Of a DNA stretch of 64,000 nt, positions 15,967-24,761 are shown in pieces; position 1 is the stretch's first letter, and the number at the start of each line of letters is the position of its first letter. Both the position numbers and the translations under genes were made by a program. Below the pieces are notes generated by a model. The model was given only the letters and a program-made list of their open reading frames with translations. It had not been told where the DNA came from and ran no database searches. Location: positions 62,001 through 126,000 of the forward strand of contig JBFMDX010000007.1 of NCBI GenBank assembly GCA_040753795.1, in the 5' to 3' direction. The DNA is from Thermodesulfobacteriota bacterium (lineage in GTDB: Bacteria > Desulfobacterota > Desulfobacteria > Desulfobacterales > Desulfosudaceae).

Positions 15967-18172
15967 TTTTGGAAACGGCGTGCTCCAGCTCGTAAGCCAT
16001 GGACTTCATGAACAGTTCAACGTTCGGCTTCATTTCCGGGAGAAAAGCGACCACTGATCCGGCCAGAACCACATACAGGCGGATGCCGCCGATTTCAAAC
16101 AGGTGATCGTTCATCAGCTTACTGATTCTTTTTAACGCCACCAGGGCTTTGGCCTTGTCCGTCATCGGCAGGATCATGGACATGGCGCCGGAGTTCAGTT
16201 CGCCAATGAGGTCCGAGGCCCTGGTAATACTGATCAGCTTGCGGTAGGCCTCGGCAAACACCTCGGATTTCCGAATCTTCCTGTTCTCCGCATCCGGGTC
16301 ATTGAGCCGCACGTTCATAATGGTAAAAGAGAGCGTCGACAGGGGCAGGTCGTGGCGTTTGGCCCGGAGGATCTCTTTTTCCAGCAGAAATCTGAACTGG
16401 CTTGTTTTCAGGACACCCGGCGGGACCTCCCGCCTGGCTTCCTGATCGCGCAGGGCTTTTTCATGCTCAACAAAAAAGGCGTAAATCTGTTCAAAGCTGT
16501 TTTCGTCGATCTTATCGGCATCGGTCCGGGAGCGGATGATCCGCAGGGCGTTTTTTAACTGCTCATTGTCCCTAACGCTCTGCTCTATCATTTGCAGCAG
16601 CGTTTTCTCCGTTGGCGGGGGCGAGGAGGCAGCGGGGGAAAAGGCCGCGCCGCCGGCGGCCATCTTCCCGAACAGTTCCCCCATGCGGGCGTTGATCCGC
16701 TCCTCCAGGCGAAGCAGCGCTTCGCCTTTGAGATTCATGCTTTTCAACTGTGCGATCAGGCCGGAACCGACCTCGGCCATGGCGTCGCGGGCCCGGCCCT
16801 CCTCCCCGGCGTCTCCGGCGTCGGCCGCCTCCTGGTGCATCCTGGCGCCCAACTCTTCCACGTAACCGACCAGCATTTCCGTGAAGCCCTTTTCATCACC
16901 GGTGCCTTTACGGATTTCCGCCGCGATAGCCATGAGTTCAGCGGCCCGCTCCGGGTGAGCGCGGATTTCGGCGATCAGTTCCTCACCCTCCACGCCCACC
17001 GATTCGGCGGCCTCCATAAGAAGGGATGACAAGCCTTCATTTTCCAGCTCCCGGCCGAGGTGGCGCACCAGCTGCAGGTAGTCGGCGATCGACATGCCTT
17101 CGAAAATCAGGGCCGCCTTTATTTTCGGCAGCAGCCGCTTGAGGTCCCCGGGTTCTGGAATCAGCCGGCGCAGAATCTGGGCCAGGCGGACCGTCGTTAT
17201 TTTTCCCTGCTGATATTCGCTCCGGATCAGCTTGATAACCACATTGTCCGTCAGGGCGCTCATCTGCCCGAGGAGTTGTTCTTCGTTGGCGTAGGCCTGG
17301 TTGACGGCCTTCTGCGCTTCGATGCCGATGGAAAGCTGCCGTTTCATTTCACAGACGGCATCGGCCACATCCATCATATTGACCGGTTCACCGGTGGCCA
17401 TCTGCCTGTCCACATCGTCATTTAACGCCTGAATCTGATAAAGCAGCGCGGCACCGGCGGCTATCTCTCCGGTCTTTTCCCCGACCGCGTCCCCCTCCTC
17501 CTGCGCGTCGGCCGCCGCCTGCCGGGTCCTGTTTTCAGTTTCCAGCATGGTTCGGGAAAGACCGGCCGGATCCGCCAGAAGATTTTTCAGGGACAGGGTT
17601 TTCCCTGCCTCTTCGGCCAGGACGCTTTCCACCACCATCTTCATGAATTTTTGGGAAACCGCCGGATCAGCCCCGCCCGGGGCCGGCGATGCGGTCGGCC
17701 GCGCCTCCCGGCGGGAAACCACTTCATCGTCCCTGGTGACTTTCTTGTAAAAGACATGATTGATTCTGACATGCCGCACCCCTCGAAAATCCAGCTCCGC
17801 CGCCATTTTATCGCAGTCGCTGAACGTCTGGGGCGCCGTCAGAATATCAATGAGGGCTTGCAGTTCCTCGACGGTGATTCCGGCGTCAAAGGAAACGGAT
17901 TGAACCCGGTTTTTTTTGAACAGGGCGACAATCCGGCCGGCATTGATTCTCGGATCGACCGGCTCCTCGTCCAGAAACAGCTGGTCCCGATTCAGCAGCA
18001 GCACCAGACTGCCGGAATCCGCGAGCATTTCCGTCAACGCCCGGTGAAGATTGCCGATGGCGTCCTTGATGTGAGGGTGATCGGCCTTGTACATCATGGC
18101 CCGGTTCAGCAGCAGGAACATCACCCGGTTGATTCGGGCATAGTCTTCTTTGCTTAATGCCTGCCCGGTCAT
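15941..18172 (-). CDS. Large helical signalling protein with degenerate GGDEF-like C-terminus
   Basis: 743 residues from ATG at 18172, which has AAGGGGA six bases upstream; a longer frame to 18271 would overlap the kinase gene. The first 200 residues resemble an alpha/beta accessory domain (LVLLLNRDQLFLDEEPVD). The centre is long, charged and helical. The last 150 residues follow the GGDEF fold (FRFLLEKEILRAKRHDLPLS, then LIGELNSGAMSMILPMTD), but the GGDEF signature is replaced by ELNSGA, so cyclase activity is unlikely. It is the last gene of an operon with an FHA protein and a Ser/Thr kinase, and is a plausible phosphorylation target. No membrane segment. Function inferred only from context. 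Confidence 0.75.
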   Translation of the reverse strand: MTGQALSKEDYARINRVMFLLLNRAMMYKADHPHIKDAIGNLHRALTEMLADSGSLVLLLNRDQLFLDEEPVDPRINAGRIVALFKKNRVQSVSFDAGITVEELQALIDILTAPQTFSDCDKMAAELDFRGVRHVRINHVFYKKVTRDDEVVSRREARPTASPAPGGADPAVSQKFMKMVVESVLAEEAGKTLSLKNLLADPAGLSRTMLETENRTRQAAADAQEEGDAVGEKTGEIAAGAALLYQIQALNDDVDRQMATGEPVNMMDVADAVCEMKRQLSIGIEAQKAVNQAYANEEQLLGQMSALTDNVVIKLIRSEYQQGKITTVRLAQILRRLIPEPGDLKRLLPKIKAALIFEGMSIADYLQLVRHLGRELENEGLSSLLMEAAESVGVEGEELIAEIRAHPERAAELMAIAAEIRKGTGDEKGFTEMLVGYVEELGARMHQEAADAGDAGEEGRARDAMAEVGSGLIAQLKSMNLKGEALLRLEERINARMGELFGKMAAGGAAFSPAASSPPPTEKTLLQMIEQSVRDNEQLKNALRIIRSRTDADKIDENSFEQIYAFFVEHEKALRDQEARREVPPGVLKTSQFRFLLEKEILRAKRHDLPLSTLSFTIMNVRLNDPDAENRKIRKSEVFAEAYRKLISITRASDLIGELNSGAMSMILPMTDKAKALVALKRISKLMNDHLFEIGGIRLYVVLAGSVVAFLPEMKPNVELFMKSMAYELEHAVSKIKYVQSLT

Positions 18173-18182
18173 GGCCGTCCCC

Positions 18183-19079
18183 TTACCGCTGCGCCTGCAG
18201 ATATCGTGAAGCGTATCCCCGCAGGTCCCGTGAAAAGTCGCGGCAGGCGGCATAACGCTCCCCGGGATCACGGGCCATGGCCTTCAGGACAATGCGGTCC
18301 ATTTCCTCATTCACCGCCGGATTGATCTGTGAAGGGGTCCGGGTCAGCCACTGGCCCTTGAGCTTTAATTTCAGCATCTCTCTGGTGGATTCATGCGTGG
18401 CCAGGGGCAATTCACCCGCCAGCATCTGGAACAGCATGACGCCGGCGGCGTAAATATCGGCCCGGTTATCCAGATTTTCCCGCAAAATCTGTTCCGGCGC
18501 CATGTTTAACGGCGTGCCCATCACTTCCTGTTCACTTTCCTCGGATTCGCGGATGTTTTTGGAAATGCCGAAGTCCATGATGATGGGACGCTTACTGTGC
18601 TTTTCAATCATGATGTTGGCCGGTTTGATGTCCCGGTGGAGAATATCCTGGGTATGGGCGTATTCCAGTCCCTCCAGAACGGCCGAAAACACGCGAATGG
18701 TCGTATGGGGATCAATAAACCGTTTGGATGGAATGACGTGCTTCTGCGCCAGAGCGATAAAATAAGATAGCGGCCGGCCCTGAATCAGCTGCATGGTGAA
18801 ATAGATGAACTCATCCGTGCTGCCGACTTCGTAAATTTGAATGATATTGGGGTGGGACAGGATGGCGGCGGTTTCCGCCTCCTGTTGAAACTGATCCGCT
18901 GCGGCGGCGGTTAGAATAGACCTGGGCAGTATCTTAATAGCAATCTGGCGCTTGAGGGTCCGCTGATAAGCGGTGAAAATCACGGCCATGGCGCCCCGGC
19001 CCAGTTCGCTTAAAAGCGTAGCAGTGCCGACATCCCGGCCGACAAGGTGAGACAGGTCTAAGTCCTTGATGGTCACCAT
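18183..19079 (-). CDS. Cytoplasmic Ser/Thr protein kinase (Hanks type)
   Basis: 298 residues containing one complete kinase domain: glycine loop LGRGAMAVIF (27-35), catalytic Lys49 in IAIKIL, HRDIKPAN with Asp150, and DFGIS with Asp169, followed by GTPLNMAPEQ of the activation segment. The C-terminus ends with the domain, so there is no membrane anchor or sensor domain. Input must come from elsewhere, possibly the FHA protein. Ten-base gaps on both sides place it in one operon with the FHA gene upstream and the GGDEF-like gene downstream. Target proteins are not known. Confidence 0.93.
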   Translation of the reverse strand: MVTIKDLDLSHLVGRDVGTATLLSELGRGAMAVIFTAYQRTLKRQIAIKILPRSILTAAAADQFQQEAETAAILSHPNIIQIYEVGSTDEFIYFTMQLIQGRPLSYFIALAQKHVIPSKRFIDPHTTIRVFSAVLEGLEYAHTQDILHRDIKPANIMIEKHSKRPIIMDFGISKNIRESEESEQEVMGTPLNMAPEQILRENLDNRADIYAAGVMLFQMLAGELPLATHESTREMLKLKLKGQWLTRTPSQINPAVNEEMDRIVLKAMARDPGERYAACRDFSRDLRGYASRYLQAQR

Positions 19080-19088
19080 AGAACGACA

Positions 19089-19769
19089 TTATTTCAGGGC
19101 CAGAATCTTTTCCGCCAGACGGGCGGCGGTTTCCTCGTCCAGAAGAAGGCCGGCTGAAATTCTTACCCACTTGGCCAGATCCTTTTTATCGGAAACCGAT
19201 ATGGTATAGGGGCTTTTCCCCACATGAGCCGAAATCTGCCGGTTTAAAAACCGGTCGGTCATCTGTCCGAAATAGGGTTTGAGCTCTTTTACCGCCAGAT
19301 TGTAGAATTCGGTATAAGTCTTGTCGATATCCATCAGCGCGGGTTGGACCAGGCTCCCGTCATTGAGATCAATTCGAAAATACTTGATAACAATATCACC
19401 GATCCGGATTTCATCCCGATCTTTCAAATCGACGCGTTGGATCTTCGTATCGTTGACATAGGTGCCGTTGGTGCTCCCGAAATCATAAACTTCGGCGTTA
19501 TTGTCAACGGTGACGATTTTGGCGTGCTTCTTGGAAACAAATTTTTTGTTGATAACGATATCGGACTCACTGTCTCGGCCGATAATCATTTTTTCCTTGT
19601 TGATAGGGATGACGTTGCCTTTGTCCGGACCGGTGATAAAAACAACAAAAGACCCTTTTCCCTTGCCGGAATATATTAAATCACTCTCAACCTCTATTTT
19701 TTCTTCTTTAATAAAATCAAGGTCTTTATGATCAAAAAGAATGGTGTCTTCTATGTTTCGTTTTTTCAT
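19089..19769 (-). CDS. FHA-domain protein
   Basis: 226 residues. An FHA fold spans about residues 40-130, with the phosphothreonine-binding signatures IIGRDSESDI (Arg65), SKKHA and YDFGSTNGTYVND. FHA domains dock phosphothreonine peptides, usually on partners of the cognate kinase. The last 90 residues are a small alpha/beta domain that I do not recognise. First gene of the kinase operon. The N-terminal 35 residues are charged and contain threonines (KKRNIEDTI) that could be phosphorylated, as is known for other FHA proteins of this layout; that is inference. Confidence 0.92.
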   Translation of the reverse strand: MKKRNIEDTILFDHKDLDFIKEEKIEVESDLIYSGKGKGSFVVFITGPDKGNVIPINKEKMIIGRDSESDIVINKKFVSKKHAKIVTVDNNAEVYDFGSTNGTYVNDTKIQRVDLKDRDEIRIGDIVIKYFRIDLNDGSLVQPALMDIDKTYTEFYNLAVKELKPYFGQMTDRFLNRQISAHVGKSPYTISVSDKKDLAKWVRISAGLLLDEETAARLAEKILALK

Positions 19770-20115
19770 AAACCGTTCCTTGATTTGATTCTCCGCTGGT
19801 CAGTTTATCCGAAAAGCCTCGACTTTAAATTCAAGCCACCGGTAATGGCGTTTTCAGCGCCCCTGTATTCCCCATCTTTTTATACCAAGGCCATCATAAT
19901 ATGTCAATATTTTCTGGGCTTCTCTGTGGAACAATCGGTCCAGTCCGCTCGATCCCGGTTCAGGCTTGAATGGCGCCGGGGTTTGAGGTATCATCGGGTC
20001 GTCTTTTGGGCGCCTTGTCATCACAACTGTTTGTATCTATAATATTTTCTGTCGGGCCTTGTGACGGCTGCCGTCGCCAGGACAGAAAATCGCTGGTTTA
20101 AGGAAAAACAAGACC
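19770..20115. other. Intergenic region, no gene seen
   Basis: A 346-bp AT-rich gap between the divergent FHA operon and the MBL remnant. It must hold the promoter of the FHA operon on the minus strand. I see no convincing box or structured RNA in it. Confidence 0.4.
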
Positions 20116-20372
20116 ATGCACTGCCGTTTTACGGTTACCATCCTCGGCTCGGGTACCTGCGTGCCGTCGCTGACCAGGAGCGCCTGTTCTCTGCTGATGG
20201 AGATAACCGGGGTAACCGCCTACGAAGTCGCTCTGGTCTATTCCGGAATGAAGCGGCTGGTGCTGACGCATTTTTATCCGGCCCGCGATCAGATGGATGT
20301 TGTACACCGTGCGCCGGAAAATTCAGCGGCGAAATCATCAAGGCCCGGGACCTGATACGGATCGAGTTGTAG
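20116..20372 (+). pseudogene. Remnant of a metallo-beta-lactamase-fold hydrolase
   Basis: The frame starts well (AGGAAAAACAAGACC then ATG) with RFTVTILGSGTCVPSLTRSA, the N-terminal strand and loop of ribonuclease-Z-like MBL proteins. After about 32 residues it jumps to a typical C-terminal segment, GMKRLVLTHFYPARDQMDVV. All the metal-binding core (HXHXDH and later ligands) is missing. A frameshift near 20318 then moves the family's terminal stretch GEIIKARDLIRIEL into another frame ending at 20372. A large internal deletion plus a frameshift means no active enzyme. It lies directly upstream of sirC and may have been part of that operon. Confidence 0.75.
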
Positions 20373-20394
20373 TCAAACGGGCGGGGACAGGAAT

Positions 20395-21057
20395 ATGAAA
20401 TATTACCCGGTCTTTCTGGACGTGAGCAACCGTCAGTGCCTGGTTGTCGGCGGCGGTTCCGTGGGTACCCGAAAAGTCAAATCACTGGTGGAGTGCGGCG
20501 CCCGCGTGACGGTGGTGGCCCTGTCCGCCACGGCGGAGCTGGAGCGAATGGCCGCCGCCGGCATCATTCGCCTGGAAAAACGGGCCTATGCCGCCGCCGA
20601 CATGAACGGCGTGTTTCTTACGTTCGGGGCCACCAGCGACATGACGGTCAACGACCGGGTCCGCCGGGACGCGGAATCGCATAACATCCTCTGCAACATT
20701 GCCGATTATCCGGCGGGCTGCAATTTCATTCTGCCGTCGGTGGTCCAGCGGGGAGACCTGCAGATTGCCGTCTCCACTTCCGGAAAAAGCCCGGCCTTTG
20801 CCCGGGCGTTGAGGAAAGAACTGGAAGGCCGCTACGGAAAGGAATATGATGTCTTCCTCCGATTGATGGGCATGATCCGGGAAAAGCTTCTGGCCGCGGC
20901 TCATGAACCGGAGGCGCACAAGCCCCTGTTTGAACGGCTGATCGCAAGCAGCCTGCCGGAACTGATCCGGCAAAGGCGCCGCGACGAAATCGACCGGGTT
21001 CTGGTCGAAACGCTCGGTCCGGGATTTTCCAGCCGCGACCTCGGGTTTGACTGGTAA
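20395..21057 (+). CDS. Precorrin-2 dehydrogenase / sirohydrochlorin ferrochelatase-type protein
   Basis: 220 residues matching the N-terminal half of CysG or yeast Met8: YPVFLDVSNRQCLVVGGGSV (NAD-binding), ARVTVVA, LTFGATSDMTVNDRV and the central FILPSVVQRGDLQIAVSTSG followed by SPAFARALRKELE. It oxidises precorrin-2 to sirohydrochlorin with NAD; some members also insert iron. Sirohaem serves dissimilatory sulfite reductase in sulfate reducers, and sirohydrochlorin also feeds the alternative haem route. It heads an operon with ccsA- and hemA-type genes (13-bp gap to the next). The methyltransferase that makes precorrin-2 is encoded at 61869-63395. Confidence 0.92.
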   Translation: MKYYPVFLDVSNRQCLVVGGGSVGTRKVKSLVECGARVTVVALSATAELERMAAAGIIRLEKRAYAAADMNGVFLTFGATSDMTVNDRVRRDAESHNILCNIADYPAGCNFILPSVVQRGDLQIAVSTSGKSPAFARALRKELEGRYGKEYDVFLRLMGMIREKLLAAAHEPEAHKPLFERLIASSLPELIRQRRRDEIDRVLVETLGPGFSSRDLGFDW

Positions 21058-21069
21058 GGGATAACCGCT

Positions 21070-21903
21070 ATGAACATTGCCGCGTTTATCATGATGGCCG
21101 GGTACGGCGTCAGCATGGTGCTGTATTTTATTTACCTGATCGCCCAGCGGGAAATTTTTTACAATGCCGGACGATGGGCTCTTTTCAGCGGCTTTCTATG
21201 CCATACCTTTATACTGGGCTTACGGGTCGCGAGCACCGGAAACATCCCGGCGTTTACCCTGGGCCAGGCGCTGTTCGTTTCGGGCTGGGCGCTGGCGGCC
21301 GTGTTTCTGGTCCTGCACCGGAAGTTGAACCTGAAATTCTTTGGCATCTGGGCCGCGCCCCTGGTACTCCTGACCGTACTGGTGGCGCTGATACTGCCGG
21401 ACACACCCCGCCAAGAGATAACCGCACTCAAAGGTCAGGCCGGAAGCGTCTGGCTGATGGCGCATATCATCACGATTTTTATCGGTGACGCCGCCCTGGC
21501 CCTGGCCTGCGGCTGCGGCGTCTTTTACCTTATCCAGGAACGGGCCATAAAGGACAAGAAACGGGGATTCTTCTACCGGCGGCTGCCGCCGCTGGAGATG
21601 CTCGACAGGGCCGGCTACGCCTGCCTGGTACTGGGATTCATCATGCTGACCCTGGGACTGATCACGGGTATCGTTTATGCCGGACTGGTCTGGGGACGTT
21701 TCTGGGCCTGGGATCCCAAGGAAGTCTGGTCGGGCATTACCTGGCTGGTTTATGCCGCCCTGCTCCATGAACGGCTGGTGGTCGGCTGGCGGGGAAGGCG
21801 CGCCGCCATCATGACCATTATCGGGTTTGCGGTACTGCTGTTCACCTTCCTGGGGGTGAATTTCCTTCTGGAAGGACATCACGGGGTGTTTACGGGAATA
21901 TAA
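21070..21903 (+). CDS. CcsA/HemX-type integral membrane protein
   Basis: 277 residues with about eight membrane helices. The tryptophan-rich haem-handling motif GRFWAWDPKEVWSGITWLVY near residue 215 is the WWD signature of the cytochrome c assembly family (CcsA/CcmC/ResC). Proteins of this size next to hemA are often called HemX and are thought to affect HemA level or haem transport. Its stop overlaps the hemA start (TAATG at 21901-21905), implying translational coupling. It may act in cytochrome c maturation or in haem-pathway control; the sequence alone does not decide. Confidence 0.87.
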   Translation: MNIAAFIMMAGYGVSMVLYFIYLIAQREIFYNAGRWALFSGFLCHTFILGLRVASTGNIPAFTLGQALFVSGWALAAVFLVLHRKLNLKFFGIWAAPLVLLTVLVALILPDTPRQEITALKGQAGSVWLMAHIITIFIGDAALALACGCGVFYLIQERAIKDKKRGFFYRRLPPLEMLDRAGYACLVLGFIMLTLGLITGIVYAGLVWGRFWAWDPKEVWSGITWLVYAALLHERLVVGWRGRRAAIMTIIGFAVLLFTFLGVNFLLEGHHGVFTGI

Positions 21904-23186
21904 TGGACGAAACAAAGCCTGATACCATCATCCTGACGGGCGTCAACCACCGAAGCGCGCCTGTAACCATCAGGGAAAAACTCGCCTTTTCCGACGATGA
22001 AGTGCTGGCGGCCCTGGACGCGCTGATCGCCCTGCCGCCGGTTCATGAGGTGATTCTGTTTTCCACCTGCAACCGGGTGGAAGTGCTGTTTGCAACGGAT
22101 GACGCGCACGCGGCCGGGGATGCCGTGGTTTCAGCCGTCTGCAACATGAAAAGCATCTCCCCCGACGAACTGACCCCCGTGCTTTACCATCATGAAAAAG
22201 ACGCGGCCGTGCGTCATCTTTTCCGGGTGGCCTCGGGCCTGGACTCCATGGTCATGGGTGAGCCCCAGATTTTCGGCCAGGTGAAGAAGGCCTACCGCCA
22301 GGCACTCAACCGCGGCACCTCCGGCGTCATTCTCAACCGGCTCATTCACCGGACCTTTTTCGTGGCCAAACGGGTCCGCAGCGAAACCGGCATCGGCGAC
22401 AGCGCCGTCTCCATCAGCTACGCCGCCATTGAGCTGGCGCGCAAGATATTCGGATCCCTGGAAGGCCGGCGGGTGCTCCTGGTGGGTGCCGGCGAAATGG
22501 CCGAACTGGCCGTGGAACATCTGGCCGGGAACCGGGCCGGCACCATCTGGGTGGCCAACCGGACCCTGGAGCGGGCCGTCGCCCTGGCCCGGGCCTTTCA
22601 CGGCACGGCGGTCAGTTTTGACGAGATCCCCGGGCTGCTGGCCCAGGCCGACATCGTCATCAGCTCCACCGGCGCGCCCGGCCTGGTCATCACCCGGGAC
22701 CAGGTCAAGGCGGTCATGCGCAGCCGCAAAAACCGACCCCTTTTCTTCATCGACATCGCCGTTCCCCGGGACATCGACCCGGACATCAACAAGCTTGAAA
22801 ACGCCTTTGTGTACGACATCGACGACCTGCAGGGCATTGTCGACGGCAACATGGAGGAACGCCGCAAGGAGGCGATCAGGGCGGAACGGATTGTGGACGA
22901 GTCGGTTATCCAGTTCCGCTCATGGTATGACAGCCTGGACGTGGTGCCGACGGTGGTGTCCCTGCGGGAAAAGATGTCGGCCATCGCCCGGTCGGAAACC
23001 GAGAAAACCCTGGCAACCTTGAAAGGCCTTGACAGCAGCGACCGGGAAGCGGTGATCCGCATGACCGATGCCATTGTCAGTAAAATCATGCACGACCCCA
23101 CCGGTTTCCTGAAAGGCCGGACCGACCGGAAAAGCAAGCACCAGTATCTGGACATGGTCAGGCGGCTGTTCAACCTGGACGAGTGA
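21903..23186 (+). CDS. hemA: Glutamyl-tRNA reductase
   Basis: 427 residues, usual family length. It reduces glutamyl-tRNA to glutamate-1-semialdehyde, the first committed step of C5 tetrapyrrole synthesis. Diagnostic motifs are TGVNHRSAPVTIREKLAFS at the N-terminus, STCNRVEVLF with catalytic Cys56, ASGLDSMVMGEPQIFGQVK, the NADPH-binding GAGEMAELA, and a C-terminal dimerisation helix. It is coupled to the upstream HemX-like gene by an overlapping start. Downstream hemC is not adjacent, so the pathway genes are dispersed in this genome. Confidence 0.97.
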   Translation: MDETKPDTIILTGVNHRSAPVTIREKLAFSDDEVLAALDALIALPPVHEVILFSTCNRVEVLFATDDAHAAGDAVVSAVCNMKSISPDELTPVLYHHEKDAAVRHLFRVASGLDSMVMGEPQIFGQVKKAYRQALNRGTSGVILNRLIHRTFFVAKRVRSETGIGDSAVSISYAAIELARKIFGSLEGRRVLLVGAGEMAELAVEHLAGNRAGTIWVANRTLERAVALARAFHGTAVSFDEIPGLLAQADIVISSTGAPGLVITRDQVKAVMRSRKNRPLFFIDIAVPRDIDPDINKLENAFVYDIDDLQGIVDGNMEERRKEAIRAERIVDESVIQFRSWYDSLDVVPTVVSLREKMSAIARSETEKTLATLKGLDSSDREAVIRMTDAIVSKIMHDPTGFLKGRTDRKSKHQYLDMVRRLFNLDE

Positions 23187-23236
23187 TACCCCGCGTTTCA
23201 GGCACCATCATATCATTTATTACATCAGGTGACGTC

Positions 23237-23830
23237 ATGAACCGAACTCGCTTACAGCAGCAGGTTGACTTTATTCTGGAAATAGACCGGCTGAAAACCA
23301 TTAATCGCCGCACGTATCTAACCGATACCAGCCGTTTTGAAAATTCCGCCGAACACTCCTGGCACATCGCGGTCATGGCGCTGATCCTGGCCGAGCATGC
23401 CGATGACGCGAATATCGATTTGCTGAAGGTAATCCGCATGCTGCTGATCCATGACCTGGTGGAAATAGACGCCGGCGACACCTTTATCTATGATCAGGCT
23501 GCCCACAGTGATAAACAGGCCCGGGAGCAGGCCGCGGCGGAACGGCTTTTTCAGATGCTGCCGCCCGACCAGGCCGCCGATCTGCGGGCCGCATGGGAAG
23601 AATTCGAAGCCCGCCTGACGCCGGAGGCCAGGTTCGCCGGCGCACTGGACCGGTTTCAGCCCATGCTGCACAATATCCATACCCGGGGGCGGGCCTGGCG
23701 GGAAAACGGCATACACAAGGCTCAGGTCCTGGCCGTAAACCGTCACATGGCCGAAGGAGCGCCGTCCCTGTGGGATTTTGCCGTCTCGGGAGTAGAGCAG
23801 GCCGCCAGTCACGGCGATCTGCCGGAATAA
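23237..23830 (+). CDS. HD-domain phosphohydrolase (YfbR/HDDC2-like)
   Basis: 197 residues from ATG at 23237, which has AGGTGA upstream; an upstream GTG at 23183 would overlap hemA and is less likely. Metal ligands of the HD fold are visible: ENSAEHSWHIAVMA, then LLIHDLVEIDAGD. The signature with the extra DLVEIDAGD is that of 5'-nucleotidase-like HD proteins (YfbR, HDDC2), which hydrolyse deoxynucleoside monophosphates. It follows hemA on the same strand by 50 bp and may be co-transcribed, but no functional link is evident. Confidence 0.88.
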   Translation: MNRTRLQQQVDFILEIDRLKTINRRTYLTDTSRFENSAEHSWHIAVMALILAEHADDANIDLLKVIRMLLIHDLVEIDAGDTFIYDQAAHSDKQAREQAAAERLFQMLPPDQAADLRAAWEEFEARLTPEARFAGALDRFQPMLHNIHTRGRAWRENGIHKAQVLAVNRHMAEGAPSLWDFAVSGVEQAASHGDLPE

Positions 23831-23955
23831 AAGTAACGGGCGAATATCTGTTGTAAAAACAATGCGCCGGCAAGCCCGGTAAAAACACCATGAAATTAGC
23901 CGAACCCCTCTTTTCACGCCTGCCATTATAAACGAAACCCACAAAAAAATCATCC

Positions 23956-23985
23956 TTGACTTTTTTAAATCCATTATTGTATAAA
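23956..23985 (+). promoter_or_regulatory. Sigma-70-type promoter before the TetR gene
   Basis: TTGACT (23956-23961), an 18-bp spacer and TATAAA (23980-23985) in a strongly AT-rich tract. It would drive the TetR gene and possibly the following corrinoid methyltransferase operon. Confidence 0.5.
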
Positions 23986-24082
23986 AAACTCATATTTTTT
24001 TGTTTTTGTTGCTATAAAAAAGTCTTTTGTGACTTTTAATAAATCGGCAATCAGGGCCCGGAAGACAAAAAGGACTCATCAG

Positions 24083-24742
24083 ATGGCAGAAAAAGCCCCT
24101 TCGGAAACAATCAAGATGCAGAAACGGGCCGTGGCCACGCGCCAGCGTTTTCTGGAGGCGACCCTCCAGTCCCTGGCGGAAAAGGGGTACGCCGCCACCA
24201 CCGCCCAGGAGGTCTGCCGCCGACTCGGCGCCTCCCGCGGGACCCTGTTGCACCACTTTGCCACCCGCGAGGAACTCATCATCGAAGCAGTGGAATACAT
24301 CCTGGGGGAAAATGTCCGGCACTTTAAAAAAACCATGGCGGATATCCCGGCGGACGGCCTGAGCCTGGCCGATATTTCGCGCCTCCTCTGGAAGGAACAT
24401 TGGACTAGTAACACATACTACGCCTGGCTGGAACTGGTGGTCGCCTCCCGGACCGACCCCGTCCTCAACAAACAGGTCCGTTCCCTGTCGGAACGGTGGA
24501 CGGAAAAGTTCCACGCCGCTTTCCGGGAAGTCATGGGTTATGAACCGGAAGGGGTGTTCTGGCTGTTCTTTCTGATGCTCAACGCGCTTTCCATTGAAAT
24601 CATCCATACCACGCCGGAACGTGTCAACAGCGCTCTGAACGACCTGCTGGCGTTTGTGGACATATCCGACCGGTTTTTCATCCGGTTCGGCAAACAGAGG
24701 GAAAAATCGTCCGAAAAGAAAACAGCAACCGGAACCGATTAA
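24083..24742 (+). CDS. TetR-family transcriptional regulator
   Basis: 219 residues from ATG at 24083, preceded by AGGA at a fair distance; a GTG at 24029 in the same frame lacks a ribosome site. The helix-turn-helix is TTAQEVCRRLGASRGTLLHHFATREELI. The C-terminal ligand domain is about 140 residues and not recognised. It is 19 bp upstream of the methyltransferase genes on the same strand, so it probably senses the substrate of that operon or a product of it. TetR proteins usually repress until the ligand binds. Confidence 0.9.
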   Translation: MAEKAPSETIKMQKRAVATRQRFLEATLQSLAEKGYAATTAQEVCRRLGASRGTLLHHFATREELIIEAVEYILGENVRHFKKTMADIPADGLSLADISRLLWKEHWTSNTYYAWLELVVASRTDPVLNKQVRSLSERWTEKFHAAFREVMGYEPEGVFWLFFLMLNALSIEIIHTTPERVNSALNDLLAFVDISDRFFIRFGKQREKSSEKKTATGTD

Positions 24743-24761
24743 TATAAGGAAGGAGATTTCC

